DNA from: Paramarasmius palmivorus
Taxonomy: Eukaryota > Basidiomycota > Agaricomycetes > Agaricales > Marasmiaceae
Assembly (NCBI GenBank): GCA_037176845.1
Contig: JAYKXP010000041.1
Coordinates: forward strand, 1 to 64,000
Length of the DNA: 64,000 nt
Direction: 5' to 3'
Below, one piece after another: positions 42,027-54,239 of this stretch. A model generated the notes under the pieces. The model was not told the origin of the DNA, ran no database searches, and was given only the letters and a program-made list of their open reading frames with translations. Position 1 is the stretch's first letter. Each line of letters starts with the position of its first letter. The translations under genes were made by a program, and so were the position numbers.

Positions 42027-43929
42027 TTAGCAGTAATCGATGCTTGAGACTCTGGCACCCTGGTGACTGCATATCATTCCCCTGTTTTGGCGGCTGCTCG
42101 CTGAGGCAATGGAATCTTTGTCAGAGTCCGTTTCTTCCTCTGAGCTCTCTGAATCTCCCGTTGAGTCATCCAAGTCACTGGGGGTGCTACCAGGACAAAA
42201 TTTGATGATGGTGGAGCAAGGCTTGTACCCTGCTTTCAACCCAATCAAATTCAGATAGGCATAATCAACAACACCAAAGCTCTTACACATAGGCATAGCA
42301 CTAAACCAAGGACCATTCTGAGTGCATTCATATGTCCAGCTATAGCTTTCCCCATGGGCCAGGAGGTAGGCAAAATGACCTGCGACCAGGATACTCTGTT
42401 TGGAGTCACATTTGTCAGCTACCAGCATGGATGTCCACTGTTGGATACTATGCACATATCTCCTTTCCCAAAGCAGTCTTCACCCTGCTTTTCGCTGGTT
42501 TCTTGCATTCATCTGCTTGGCGCAACAATGTGCATATATGCTAGACAAGCAGAGATGTGTGGATATCATTCACGGAGACCTTTCAGCGAGCTTGTGGAGG
42601 TTTGCCTGGACTACTAAAATCAAACTCCCAGATTTTGACATTTGAGCAGGTCCACTCGACAAGTTCTTTGCCCAGTTTCTGGGCCATGCAATGTGCTTCA
42701 AAATGCTCTTTTGGTGTCTCTTCCTTGGAATTGTAGGACTCCTTTCAGATTGCTACTGAAATCAATAACATTCAGCACAGTTAGGAGGTCTATGAGTCCA
42801 GTGAAGGTGAACAGGTTTGGCAAGTCTACCACAAGTCCTTGATGTGATTTCTGGCAATTAGCAATGTAGTGTTTTCTGTGTTTTACAATGACATCGTGCC
42901 AAAAATGAACCATGCAGGTCAGCATTATCTGGTGCCACAGGTGAGTGGTGTTGGTAAAGTTGTGATGGTGGCATAAGTGAAGCAGGCCCCAACACATATG
43001 TCACATAGTAGACATGCAATAGAAGTGGCCATCTTGGCAGACTGACATTTCCACTGTGACCATGAAGTGGACCATCATGGGGGGCATGATTCTGTATACT
43101 CTGTAAGTATTATTCTGACATAGATAGACAAACCAAGTGCTCACATTGCCATTCCTGGAGATAATGCAATGCACAATGGGACCCAATCAATGGAGTTTTC
43201 AATATTGAGTTCAAGGCCACAGAAGAACTCCAGTTCACTGGCATCACTCCAGTCATTCGTATCTCATGGTGACAGAATGATCACCAACTTGATACCTGTC
43301 ACAACAGATATAATGGTACTGTAGCCACAAGAGTCAATGAGGCCTCCATGGAAGGTGTGCTTCATTCCTATTAGCATCCATGTGGTCTCTTGCACCTGCA
43401 GTGGTAGATAAGAAATGTCGTTGGAGTTGCCACAGAGGTCATTGCAATGGCAATAGGCCACATCGTCAGAACACAGTCCTGTAGGCATACAGCTGTTTGT
43501 TCTAGTGCCAGGAATATTGATCATATTGTAAGGGTATGGGTCATCCTTTTTTGCCCTCCTCAACCATATCATGTAGACTCCCTTCCCAATGGATGACCTT
43601 TACATTGATCAAAAGCCCCGACGAGTGAGATCTAGTAGATACATGTCAATAAAGCTCCATCAGCACTGTTGGTGCAAAATCACTTACCATGAACAGTCTT
43701 TGGGACATCCATGCTACCCAGAGACCTTGCAATGTCTCTCGGAGTGCGCTTGTCATCAGAATGGAGACCATTGCTAATGATAATTGGCTTTTTGGCCAGA
43801 TATCACTGCCTCTCTACAGAAGATAGTTCCTGGTAATCTTCATAGAAGATATTGTGCACATAACACTTGATGTTGAATTCACTCTTTTGGAGCCAAGCTT
43901 CTATGTCATCCAGGTCCACTTTGTCGTAC
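42027..43929 (-). pseudogene. JmjC/cupin-like gene, copy 1, decayed and split by a solo LTR
   Basis: Minus strand. From 43929 inward the frame reads YDKVDLDDIEAWLQKSEFNI, then after a TGA AKKPIIISNGLHSDDKRTPR and a GTAAGT donor. The core (43572-43264) includes TWMLIGMKHTFHGGLIDSCG followed by YSTIISVVTGIKL, resembling the Fe(II)-binding HxD region of JmjC/cupin dioxygenases. The His position is Leu here (43339-43341). Downstream are conserved blocks (PMMVHFMVTVEMSVCQDGHF; HLWHQIMLTCMVHFWHD; LKGVLQFQGRDTKRAF) and an acidic Ser-rich tail. At least four stops or frameshifts interrupt it. Copy 2 lies at 55.5-56.4 kb. JmjC enzymes are 2-oxoglutarate oxygenases, often acting on chromatin; any activity here would be lost. 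The JmjC call rests on a short region. Confidence 0.5.
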
Positions 43930-43934
43930 AGTAT

Positions 43935-44352
43935 TGTTAGAATCTATATCAAAGTATTACCAGTTATAACTGATCAATAACAATGACTAGAACTCAATGC
44001 AATTGACTGTGATCACCCAAAAGTGTTGATAATAGTAACTTTTGTATTGAAAATGTGTTTCAAGTGTCAACTCTCTGTGACATGTAAGTAATTACTGTTT
44101 GTACCTATTGTGATGTGGATCACTCGAGGCATTAAAACACCGTCCACTAATGTGAAAATACATGTTTTACATACTCCTACATGCCCATACACCATAGGTA
44201 GGTTCAATAAGTAAAGTAAAAGATAAATAAACATGAATGCAAGTGTATGTGCAGTAGAACAAGCATAATTAGAGTGCCAAAGCAGACTTTGTATATTTTG
44301 TTGGACTTAGTGTTGAAGAAGTGTTTCATCAACTCCATTACTTCATTCAACA
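43935..44352 (-). mobile_element. solo copia LTR A with 5-bp target duplication AGTAT
   Basis: 418 bp; plus-strand ends TGTTAGAATC...CATTCAACA, flanked by AGTAT at 43930-43934 and 44353-44357. Near-identical to the LTR of the copia element at 63229-63650. Complete ends plus matching duplication show a genuine solo LTR. Confidence 0.9.
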
Positions 44353-44897
44353 AGTATTTCACTGGTCATCTGTACACCACCAGTCACCTGTACACTAGAA
44401 TTTTTTAGCTTCCACAGTCTCTTTTAGTCCATAATTTGTTGCATGAAACATAGAAATATGTAGTTCAGTCTTATATGGACACTGAAATAAAAATTGTTTT
44501 GTGATAAAGTTGTAGTAGCATCAAATCTGTTGTTTTGGAGACCTGCATTAAAAATTTTAACAGGTTTCCACCACATTGGGAGCCTAAATTCTGGCAATAA
44601 AACCATTAAGGACAATATACATACAAGGACAGCCCACAAAATTTTAAGCAAAGGGGTGCTGGAATGCAAGCAAAATGCTAGCCAGATTTGCAAATTACAG
44701 GGTGTGACAGTGTGACAGTGTGACAACATAACTACACCTCGCTAACATTCTCCACTATTGCAATCTGTATATCCTCTTCTTGCTCACTTTATTGCTTGAT
44801 GTTGGGAGTAGCTATAGACACAAAAATCAGCATAGAGGTAGCTAAGATAGTGTAGAATAATTTGGTATAAATAAATAGACACAGATCTTTATTCACA
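44353..44897. other. 5' remnant of JmjC-like gene, otherwise no gene
   Basis: Just beyond the LTR the minus strand reads VQVTGGVQMTSEIL, in frame with the gene on the other side of the LTR; it arises from an 18-bp tandem unit (GTGTACAG.TGAC..GTG). The rest is unassigned. A TGTGACAG triple lies at 44703-44722. Confidence 0.35.
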
Positions 44898-45980
44898 ATG
44901 CCAGAGAAGCTGATTACTTTTTTTTGTATACAGATGACCGGTAAAGCATTCACAGGTATATTGAACAATCACCTGCTCCCTGTTAATGTCCACCCCATTG
45001 GGAATCTCAAAGGTCTTTCCCATAAGGAGCTATCGGATGTCTTGGTGTTAGGCAAGGAACAAAAGGTTGAAGACACACCAGTCTTGAGCAAACCTTTTCT
45101 AGCAGGGGGAGTCCTGTTGCTATCAAGCCGCTTGATGCAAGTTTCAGTTCAGTTACACTTCCAGCTTCCCTGTCAACATCCATCTCTTTCTCTTCAAGGG
45201 CCAGGATCTCCTGGGTCTCCTGGTCTGTGTTCTTCTTCTTCTTCTTGTCCTTCTCTGCAGCCTTTTCTTCTGCTGTCTTCTTCTTCTTCTTCTTCTTCTT
45301 CTTCTTCTTCTTCTTCTTCTTCTTCTTCTTCTTCTTCTTCTCTGCAGCCTTGTTTGCTTCTGCCCTCTTCTCCACTTCTGCTGCCTTCTTGGCTTCTCTT
45401 TCCCATGACTCTTTGAGTTGTTTAAGATGCTCTGATCAACAATCTGGCAGACATAATTTATAGACTGGCTGTGAGTGGAAACCAAGATACTTACCTGTCT
45501 CTACAACCTTCTCACCTGATGAATCAATTCCTACTGCTTGGTTGTTGGAAGCCTTAACAGTACCAGTGGTTTCACTAGAAGAGACACCAGTTTGACCTGG
45601 CACCTCATCGATGTTGATATCAATGTTGTTGTGCTCCTGCAAATGTTCTTTGGGTTGTCATTAACAGAGCTGTGGGTGGATGACCAACATACAGACCTGT
45701 GGTTGTCTCTGCAATGTTCTCCCCCGATGAATCAATCCCTATGGCTTAGTTGTTGGAAGCCTTTTCAGCACCAGTGGTCTCACTATCTGGAGATTCATTA
45801 TGGATTTTTGATACTTCACCTGGCCATGCGTCAATCCAACACTTTGCATCAACTCTGCCACAGATCCTTGCTGGTAGAGCATTGGAGTATGAATTGTATT
45901 GGCCTCTTGGAGGTCCTTGCATCTCCTATTGAAGATGGAATTCCTTTTTTGGAGTGTTTTGAAGCCTGACTGAGAGATAT
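44898..45980 (-). pseudogene. lysine-rich gene with tandemly duplicated module
   Basis: Minus strand. An exon 45642-45495 (DEVPGQTGVSSSETTG...GEKVVET) splices through a clean GTAAGT...TTGATCAG intron (45432-45494) in frame into HLKQLKESWEREAKKAAEVE, then about 21 consecutive lysines from a CTT tract, then TAEEKAAEKDKKKKKNTDQE. Upstream, at 45800-45690, a second copy of the SETTG..KASNN.A.GIDSSGE module appears with one TAG. The highly charged, coiled-coil-like composition suggests a nuclear or nucleic-acid-associated protein, but no domain is recognisable. The frame at the 3' end (45170-45000) is ambiguous. Decayed or partial. Confidence 0.45.
45277..45342 (+). repeat. CTT microsatellite (about 22 units)
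   Basis: Perfect (CTT)n run, encoding poly-Lys on the minus strand and poly-Phe, poly-Ser or poly-Leu on the plus strand. It generates several artificial long frames in this spot. Confidence 0.97.
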
Positions 45981-47680
45981 AATCAGATTTATGTCTAGAG
46001 AGTGATCATAAAGCCCTCACGAGGTTCTCCATGGTACCATCTGATAACTGAAAGGCTTGGCAAGCAACAGTCAATGGGGTGGTAGCAGTTGCATTCTCAG
46101 TGTGCATTGCTACTACCTTATCTATTAAGTTATACATTATGGCATTATGATACATATTGTTTGACCCTTGGGAGGGATCACATCAGACCACGTCTACCAA
46201 CCGTCTCTCCAAGTCAGAGTTTATAATGTGGCCCATCCATTGGTTGGTCTGTTTCAGGAGGTTTAAAGGTAGAGCCTAAAAGATATCCAGTAAGACTGAG
46301 GGAACCAATTTGGAGTTGTAAGCTACTGATCACTCATGCATATATGTTCCGGCAAGCTCTTGAAGGACTCTTTGGACAAGGTTTTGCTGAATATATTAGA
46401 TTGCCATGGAAAGTTATTAATGTTGGACCATTCTGAAGGCTGGTGTAGGGCCATTTGATGTTCTTGTACTGTAGACAGACCAAGCCTCAGAGTGCCTGTT
46501 GTTGTGAGACTCATTTTAAATTATTATCAAGTGTCTAAGGGTATTCTACTGTAGTTGATGGTATAAGGTCAAGCATGGAAGGGTTGCTGACGTGTGCAGC
46601 AACCCTTCCCATTTTGATCTCAAACTTCCATCACTGCAGGTAAGCTATAAGTGTTGTACGAGTACTATACATGTATATAGTTTCAATATATTGTTGAATA
46701 CAAGAGAAACAATGTGATTCATTGTTAATACACCAGTTAATACATTCAAAACCCAGCCTTTTTGATATTTTGTGCTGTCCAAGTGCCCTTGCTAATAATG
46801 GTTTATATTGCTAGACAATCTTAAAGCTCCATGGGTTCGAGAAGATCACTACAAGGTTCAGCATTTGTAGACTGCGAGGCAATTGTGGACAGAGACAAGG
46901 ATACTAGCTCAGACAATGAACTAGAAGATTGTACATGGTTCTTTGCACCCCCACCTCACTTCCTCTAATTTGTGACAGGTTTTAATGACTTCTTGACATC
47001 TAGTGATGAGGAGACGTCTTCATCAATATGGCCAGAGCCTTTATTCTGCTATCTATTCAAAATGAAGGAGAGTTTCTTGCCACCATTGCCAAGAAATAGT
47101 GTAATACACTCCCTATTTCTAATTGGTCTGGTGGTGATGAGGTGTGTGCTGGATCACTCCAGGATTTTCCTGAGATATTGGAAAGATTTCGGGAACCAAT
47201 GGAATCAGATGGTCTCTGTTACAGTTTTCTCTTTACACAGAACATTCCCCTATATTTTCTACCTTTCTATGCGCTTCTTTATCCCGTGACTTGTTTCAAT
47301 GAACATTCTACATCTTTCCGAAACCTTCTTACATCATATTATTCTGTTCTTGTGACATACTTTACAAGATCCAGCTCATTATCAGCCAAGGACAGTCAAT
47401 ACACCTTTTGGTACAGCACAGCCTCGGACTCATGTATAAATACTGTATGATAGTCAGGCAAGCTCTTTAGCTTGACCTCTTGTATAACTTCTCCTTTATA
47501 CATTGTGTTTAGCCTCTCAAACTCTGAACACCCTCAATCTCTTGTCACTAATGTCACATGATAAGACCCGACTCTGAACGAACTTAGTTTGATGTAACAT
47601 TGTGGCAACAGCCATAACAGTCTCTTTGTGTCATTGTCTGGTGCCTCATCCAGTAAGGCACCTTACAGACCTGGCAAGTG
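45981..47680. other. unassigned, several short coding-like fragments
   Basis: Minus-strand fragments include AFQLSDGTMENLVRAL (about 46060) and SNIFSKTLSKESFKSLPEHI (about 46350), possibly 5' exons of the lysine-rich gene. Plus-strand fragments at 46860-47300 (IVDRDKDTSSDNELED; DFLTSSDEETSSSIWPEPL) may be the start of the KOW gene downstream. None joins convincingly. Confidence 0.3.
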
Positions 47681-47859
47681 ATCCACTTTGACCAGGTTAC
47701 CTCCCCTGGCTCAGACCCACATAGTGCTCCAAAAACCCTTGAAGTCTCTTGCTTCAAACTCCAAGTCTATCATCACTGCAACACCTCATCCTTACATTTC
47801 AAAAGAGCCTTCTCATTGTTGCCAGCTATTGGTCTCTTGGTTCAACTGGGCCAATCAGG

Positions 47860-50391
47860 TACGAGCAGCAAAAGATGGCAACATTTCTTCCAGGACAGTG
47901 GATGGTTATTTGGAAAGAAAAGTACCAAGGTGATGTCAGTGTTGTAATGGAAATGGAGGTGAGTGATGTCAGGTGGAAGAAGCAGGACTTGAACTCTACA
48001 ATAAATCAAGCTATGGAGGATGCAGAGACCACGCAGTACACTGGATACCAAGTCTTGCTAGTTCCAAGGAAGTACAAAGTGTCTTCATCAGCAAGTGGTG
48101 CCATTTTTTCCATCCCTTACCAACCCATTTCCCACATGGTTTTACCTCTCCCAGAACACAAAAGTAAATCCATAGATGCTAGGCAAATTTCAGAGACAGT
48201 GAAGGATGCTCAGAAAGTGGAGAAGAGGAAGAGAGTGGAATAAGGCATTCAGGAAGCAAGAGACCTGCCTCTGGAGGGAGGACACCAACTGCAGCTGAAG
48301 GGGAAGAAATGAAAGACTCTGCTCAGGTCTTCACACAAACCTCTGTGACTCTTTTGACCATCTGATTATAAAGCAACAGAGCTGACAAAAATTGATGCCA
48401 ATATGTATGATACCGCCACTGAGGTCATCTCTACAGCCATGGCCTGGTGGTCAGTTTCTGCTGGGAAGAATCCATCGAGTCGGCTAACATCGTCCCAGAG
48501 GAGCTACACATGCATCTTGCAATGTCTCAGCACCCCATGCTCTCCCAATTCCCAATGCCTGCTCTAGATGCATGGCATTTTGAGAAGGGTGAAGCCATAA
48601 CCTATGATCACCCAGTGTACCCAGTAGTTCTCTCTGGAGTCATCACTGAGCTCACCAACAAAACCCACTGTGTGGTGAATTTTGCCACTTAAGAGTCAGA
48701 CCCCAAGATAGAGTCATGCCATTACAGCTCCTCTGCAAGCTGAGGAATGTGGGTGACTATGTCACTGTCACGGGAGGTGTACATGCAGGCCACAAGGGGC
48801 TAGTGTTGAACTATGCAACTTCTTTTGTAGGGATTTTGGAAAGGCAGCAGTCATCGTCAGGCTCAGTAAGCATGAAGAATTGCTGATGAGTGTTTACCTT
48901 GGCACTTACATCTATTGTTCCTACAGCTGTTCTATGTCTATGTCAACTCAACTGTATCCTTAGTACACCCCTTTTCCTTGGTAGATGTTCCTTGGAGAGA
49001 TGTGGTAGTGACAGTTCTGAAAGAGGGGTGGTATAAAGGGTTGAAAGGAGCAGTGAAAGATGTCCTTCGTTCCAAGTCTCGCCTATTGCTGCTTTTGTTG
49101 ATTTATCTGTCTGATCTTGACACCACGGTGCATTTCAGATACCAAGAAGTGGTCAAGTACAAGTAAGTCACATCATCTATATTCACAATCACCACCTAAT
49201 CTGAATACAGTACCAAACTCCCTCTGTTACACTTTCAACCATTAGAGAAGAGTCAGAAAGCTTGGTTTGAGATATATAAAGATATTTTCAAATGCCATAC
49301 TGGTGAGCAGCCCTAGATAGGGACTTGGGTGCATATTGTCCAAGGTCATAACAAAGGCTGCAAGGCAATTGTCAAGGGAGTAGACTCCTAGGCATAGTCT
49401 GGCAGGTGTAACTCAAACCTGCAGCTGGAAGTTGAGCTTCAGCTCTTCACCACTGGATGTGTAAATCCCTTGATGAAAGTCAATTATGCACATGTCCAGG
49501 AGCTCATCACCAGACTTCATTTAGCACAGTTTCAACCATGAGACAAGCAAGCTTTTTTCCAGCCAATGCTGAAGCATAAAATTTCAGCTGATCCCATACC
49601 CTGGCGCAAACAAAAAGCATCTGTTAACATTGTTCCTCAACTGAGGTCCACAGGTCCAGTGGATGATGTTGGTGTAGCAGAATGGCAAGAAGTAACTGCT
49701 GAGGAACCTTTTGGCATAAATTGTTAAGAATGGGTTGACATACATCATGTCCTGTGGTGTGAATATTTTGACCACAGCACCTGGTCCAACATACAGTGTC
49801 CAGCTGCAGCAAGCCCTGGACCAAGGCCTGGCACCCCTAGACAAGATGAACCACCTAGTCACTGGATCCTCCATCAAAAACTGCTGGGAATCTCAATTTA
49901 TGTTGACATTAAAGGAGGTGAATTCAACACTCAGTGGTCTCAAAGGCATGTTTATCACACCTGAACACGATGTCTTCTGGAATGTGCTGGTCCATGTGTA
50001 TGGCAACAAAGAGGTGGTAGATCTGGACCCAAGCTTGATCATATCTTCTCATGAAAGGCCCAATCCTAGCAAAGAAAAAGGCTTTCTTGTCATTGTAAGA
50101 GGGCTGGAGCAGCACATTGGCAAACTTGGGTGTCAAGTCCATTATTTTTTCAGTGGCACCAAGTCCAATGAGAATTGCTGGTTTGTTCTAGGGGTGGTAG
50201 AGTTTCATGATGATCTGGAAATCTTGACAGAAGAGCAATTGGACATCTTGCCAGATTATCTCGAGTTTGTAGAAGAGTCCCAAGAGAGATACAAAGCTTC
50301 TCATGCAGCATTCAAAAAAGCGCAAAAGAAGGCAAGAAAAAAGAGACCTGGAGTATGCCAGCTGACTCAGCCTTGGTATGTTCTGTTGTAG
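47860..50391 (+). pseudogene. multi-KOW (Spt5-like) gene, decayed
   Basis: Plus strand. At least four KOW-type segments (hydrophobic, x-G, G) occur in order: PGQWMVIWKEKYQGDVSVVM (about 47890), VGDYVTVTGGVHAGHKGLVL (about 48745), PWRDVVVTVLKEGWYKGLKG (about 48990) and GTWVHIVQGHNKGCKAIVKG (about 49322). A fifth, weaker one is GFLVIVRGLEQHIGKLG (about 50080). They are separated by helical linkers and end in a basic coiled coil (SHAAFKKAQKKARKKRPG). KOW modules bind RNA or ribosomal/transcription complexes, as in Spt5/NusG. The gene is broken by many stops and frame changes between 48240 and 49740; the last 218 codons (49735-50391) remain open. It is not the essential SPT5 itself but resembles an expanded basidiomycete KOW family. 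Confidence 0.65.
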
Positions 50392-50868
50392 ACTAGTTCA
50401 CTGTATACCAATTGGCGTAGTGTAGGTTTTTAGCCCAATGCAATGATCTCAGTTCATCATTGGAAACATGCTTTGCACACTGACATGTCTTTCATCTGCA
50501 ATAACAGTAAACTATGCATCAGATACTCATCTGGTGAGCCTTGTTTTACTGGCATCCTGCTACTGAATCTGTGATTGTCAATTTACTTTGAACGTTTGCT
50601 TTTTACCTTCCTGCTCTATCTGTATTGCTATTTCTTCATAGCTATCTATTTGGACAGTCCAGGATATACAGAAGATATACATACATCTGATCTCTGCTAT
50701 TTCTTGAGTATCATGATCCTTTCTTCCTTACACATACACCTAATCATTTGTTTAAGAGTACCTTCCTAATGGGGAATATCCACAGTGATAAATGAGTCAT
50801 CAAGGGTTCTGATCCAGGTGCCCCATTGCCTTTTCTTTCACTCTTTCTCTTTTCTTCCCACTCTCGTC
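50392..50868. other. no gene seen
   Basis: Spacer between the KOW pseudogene and the next spliced frame. A short hydrophobic frame (50575-50769) is judged non-coding. Confidence 0.3.
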
Positions 50869-51457
50869 ATGCCTCAAGTTCCCATCGATTTGGCCTTTCA
50901 AGGTCATCAGCTAGCAACGCACAGTGGTCAACCCTGTCAAAATACGACAGAACCTCAGAGTTCCAGGTAGATTTATACTATTTAGCAATACAACTCATTA
51001 ATCTTTTCCATAGGCAATTAGCCCACAATGTCACCAATTTCCAGAATGCTTTCAACCAAGTTTACGAACTGTTAGCCCAGTTCCAAAATGGTCATGGACT
51101 GTGGAATGGCAAGGAAGGCCTCTCTCCACACGAAATCTTGCTGGAGTTCATTCCAAAGTGAAAAAACTGTCTTCATGAGCCACACTTTAACTATTCAAGA
51201 TAAACAGAGACTGACCTGTGCCTGCTTTATTTCAGCAAGCCTTGAGAGAAGAAGCCTTCAAAGAAAACAAAGTTGAAAGCAAGGATACCATGATTATCTT
51301 GACAGCTGCTCACCTCATTTGGCTGGTCACATGCCAAACCATCAACCTCCTTTCAAACATTCCAGTAGAGTGGCAGACTCCATACCCCAACAACCTCTTT
51401 TGCTTCCCCTGGGCACTGAAGACAGATTGGTTGTCTTCAGTTGTAGAGCTGAGATAG
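50869..51457 (+). CDS. small unknown spliced frame, possibly two-part
   Basis: ATG at 50869 (MPQVPIDLAFQGHQLATHSG...). An intron (GTAGAT...CCATAG, about 50968-51014) joins in frame to QLAHNVTNFQNAFNQVYELL...LLEFIPK, stop at 51159. Downstream, after TATTTCAG (51236), another open stretch reads QALREEAFKENKVESKDTMI and ends VVELR at 51455, perhaps a further exon or a broken part of the same gene. Helical and unassigned. Confidence 0.4.
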
Positions 51458-52121
51458 GAATATAAAGCTCACTCTTGAGTGAACTAGTAAATGACTTAGT
51501 AGCTTCATGAACAGTCTTCAATTAAAAACTGTCTTTAAGTCCTTGGCTAAGGCAACACTTTAAGCTCTAAGTTACTTGGGCAGCAACTCTCTTAAAGTCC
51601 TAGTTTACTAGGCATCTCGTACTTAAGTTGCATTAGTGACTTGTTGTTAGCTTTGCTAGTAACACCCCACCTTAGTATTTGACACAAGAGGTTCTGTCCC
51701 TCTTCTAGCCCTGAACACACTTGTGGTTCTCAATTAGAGTCTATGTACTATCAGCAGTTAACACTGTATGTACTACACACATTGGATCTTAGTGAAGTTA
51801 GGATTGGTGTTTAGGAATTAGAGGTGAATAGCATATAGCTATTTGGTGTGTGTTAGTTAGGGTTAGTTGTTAGTAGACTTAGTCTATTACTAGGAAACAA
51901 CCACTACAGCAATTTATATTTTGGACCATATGATCGCTGCATAGGTTAAACAGGAGTGTTTGTATAAAACACTGTGAGCACTGGGGATAACCATACAAAC
52001 ATAGGTTAAGAGGTAAAAGGTATTAATTTCAAGTCCTAAGTTTCAATACTTTGAGAGAGTTTCTCCATAACAAATGGTAACAAATATCATGTATGCAATG
52101 ATAAATTATGAGTCAAGATGT
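51458..52121. other. no gene seen
   Basis: AT-rich stretch with repeated AGTTAG/TTAGTT and AACTTAAG-like words. It could be an old LTR but lacks recognisable ends. Confidence 0.3.
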
Positions 52122-52221
52122 TGTTAGAATCTATATCAAAGTATTACCAGTTAAACTGATCAATAACAATGACTAGAACTCAATGCAATTTGACTGTGAT
52201 CACCCAAAAGTGTTGATAATA
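52122..52221 (-). repeat. copia LTR fragment B
   Basis: Begins TGTTAGAATCTATATCAAAG and matches the first 100 bp of the LTR (plus-strand reading) before breaking at GATAATAG. Confidence 0.85.
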
Positions 52222-53342
52222 GAGGATGTTGTATTTGCCATCTGACATGGGCACACACATTATCCTGGCTTTCCACTTAGCCAAGGTTTTAGAACATGGG
52301 GCTCCAGTATTAGTGCCACAGCAGACACATCAAGTGGCCAAACTGCCAAGCATGATGCATTCCCGTTTTGTTTGCCAACAGTGCTCACAGGGCTTGACAA
52401 TGAGAGAAGGTTGCATGTAAGTGAGAGTCAAGTGAATTTGTGTGCACCTCAGGGTTATCTTGCAACCACTGCTCAGTGAAATTGTTATTACACTTGCCAT
52501 AGATGACTTGAAACTGTTTTTTATGGTCAGCACTGATGAAGGATATGATAGTTGAAGGTGTAGTAGATGTAGGTAACAGGAGATTTAGAATGTTGATTTT
52601 GATGTTCACTGCATTGTGACATGTGTTTTGATGGTGAACACTGGTGCAATAATATTGATAATATTGATTTGAATATGCTTCTGTTGCCTACTACTATGGA
52701 TCTATTGATAGATGGTTTGCTAGAAGTAGTACCTATATTGAAATATATCTGGGCTAATACTGCACATTCCTATCATCTGGATAAGCTGCTCTTCATCAAA
52801 ACAAGAGGGATGAACATGGTCTACAAAGACGAGTTGGTATAAGGTACCTGAGACCTGAGTGAGGAATACCTCTAAGCCGCTTCTTGGCTTGTGGGTGAAG
52901 GATCCACATTCCAATGCAAATGAGGATGTGCAGAGCCTCTTGCAAGATAAACTGCTCTATTCATGGGAAATTGGACAGGACCTGAACAAGGAAAAGTGTG
53001 AGTCATTGGAGACAAGGGAGTATAACAGATGAGGAAAAATGCTGCCCCTTTAGGTAGCTTTGATACAAATTTAACCAAATCTCAGCTGTTTGGAGATGTG
53101 GAAGTAACAATGGTATGGGGAGTGTTCCGTGTGGACTGGTTGTTAACACCAGGTGTGTGACATCACAGAGCACATGTTGCGACTTGGTCAGACAGCTGGA
53201 TGTCCCCACTTGATGTTTTACACTGTTCTGAATGCTCCAGCTCTGCATATAGTCTGGCAAGGTGTGCCAACATAATACTAGAACATGGCATAGTAGTGTG
53301 AGTACCTTGTAAAGTATGCATGCTGTAGAGTTACACACTTTC
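52222..53342. other. unassigned short frames
   Basis: Plus-strand frame 52621-52842 (MCFDGEHWCNNIDNIDLNML...) and minus-strand frames 52872-53338 have no recognisable domain. The region may carry decayed parts of the KOW or JmjC-like families. Confidence 0.25.
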
Positions 53343-53739
53343 TGTTAGAATCTATATCAAAGTATTACCAGTTAAACTGATCAATAACAATAACTAGAAC
53401 TCAATGCAATTGACTGTGATCACCCAAAAGTGTTGATAATAGTAACTTTTGTATTGAAAATGTGTTACTATTTGTTTGTACCTATTGTGATGCACATTGC
53501 TCAAGGCATTAAAGTACCCTCCACTAATGCAAAAATACACGTTTTACATATTCCACATGCCCATACACCATAGGTGGGTTCAATAAGTAAAGTAAAAGAT
53601 CAATAAACATGAATGCAACATAAATGCAAGTGTATGTGCAGTAGAACAAGCATAATTAGAGTGCCAAAGCACACTTTGTATATTTTGTTGGACTCAGTGT
53701 TGAAGAAGTGTTTCATCAACTTCATCACTTCATTCAACA
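53343..53739 (-). repeat. copia LTR copy C (internally shortened)
   Basis: 397 bp with both LTR ends (TGTTAGAATC...CATTCAACA). It lacks about 30 bp around CAAGTGTCAACTCTCTGTGA compared with copies A and E. No target duplication is visible. Confidence 0.85.
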
Positions 53740-54239
53740 GTAGATTGGGTAAAGCAGAGAAGGTAATAAGCAGGTGGGAACACTAACAGCCTCTGAGATA
53801 ATAAGGCTGACTCACTAGCACTGTTTTACAAAAGTAGGAACTAAGATGATTTTTGGGAAATTAAAAAGCACTCACCAATCTGCTAATCTGCTTGCTGACA
53901 GGCTAACCATACATGGAAAATACCCCTAGAGGAAAAGTCAGCCAATAGCTTGAAGCTTCCTGGTAATATTTGCTTTTTCAACCAAGGAAATTCCTGAACA
54001 TGAAACCCTGTAACCCCTAACCCCTAACCCAGATCAACCAATGCAAGAAGCTGGTTGGTAAAAGTCAATGTAACATTATGGTCTAGGTCAGTACTCATTT
54101 TTCCAATGTAACTGGCTAATAGAGACATCCTCAGGTATGGCTACACCATGGTAATTGCAAACACACTGCCATTGTTGTAATAGAAAATGTGGCACCAGAT
54201 CATTGGATGAAGCCAAGGATAGATGAAGAATGCTGCTCC
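53740..54239. other. unassigned; short telomere-like run and KOW-like end
   Basis: TAACCCCTAACCCCTAACCC at 54010-54029 resembles telomere repeats but is only about three units. From 54157 a plus-strand frame reads CKHTAIVVIENVAPDHWMKP and may be the C-terminus of a KOW-type gene. Confidence 0.35.

Noticed and set aside
45007..45463. Poly-Lys, poly-Arg, poly-Glu, poly-Phe and poly-Ser frames over the CTT run
   Set aside because: Only the minus-strand Lys frame joins sensibly with flanking exons; the others are artefacts of the microsatellite.
49584..50142. Minus-strand frames opposite the KOW gene
   Set aside because: The plus-strand frame (49735-50391) is longer, has KOW-like motifs and a basic C-terminus; the opposite frames are shadows.
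54010..54029. Interstitial telomere repeat
   Set aside because: Only about three imperfect TAACCCC units; too short to indicate a chromosome fusion or healed end.
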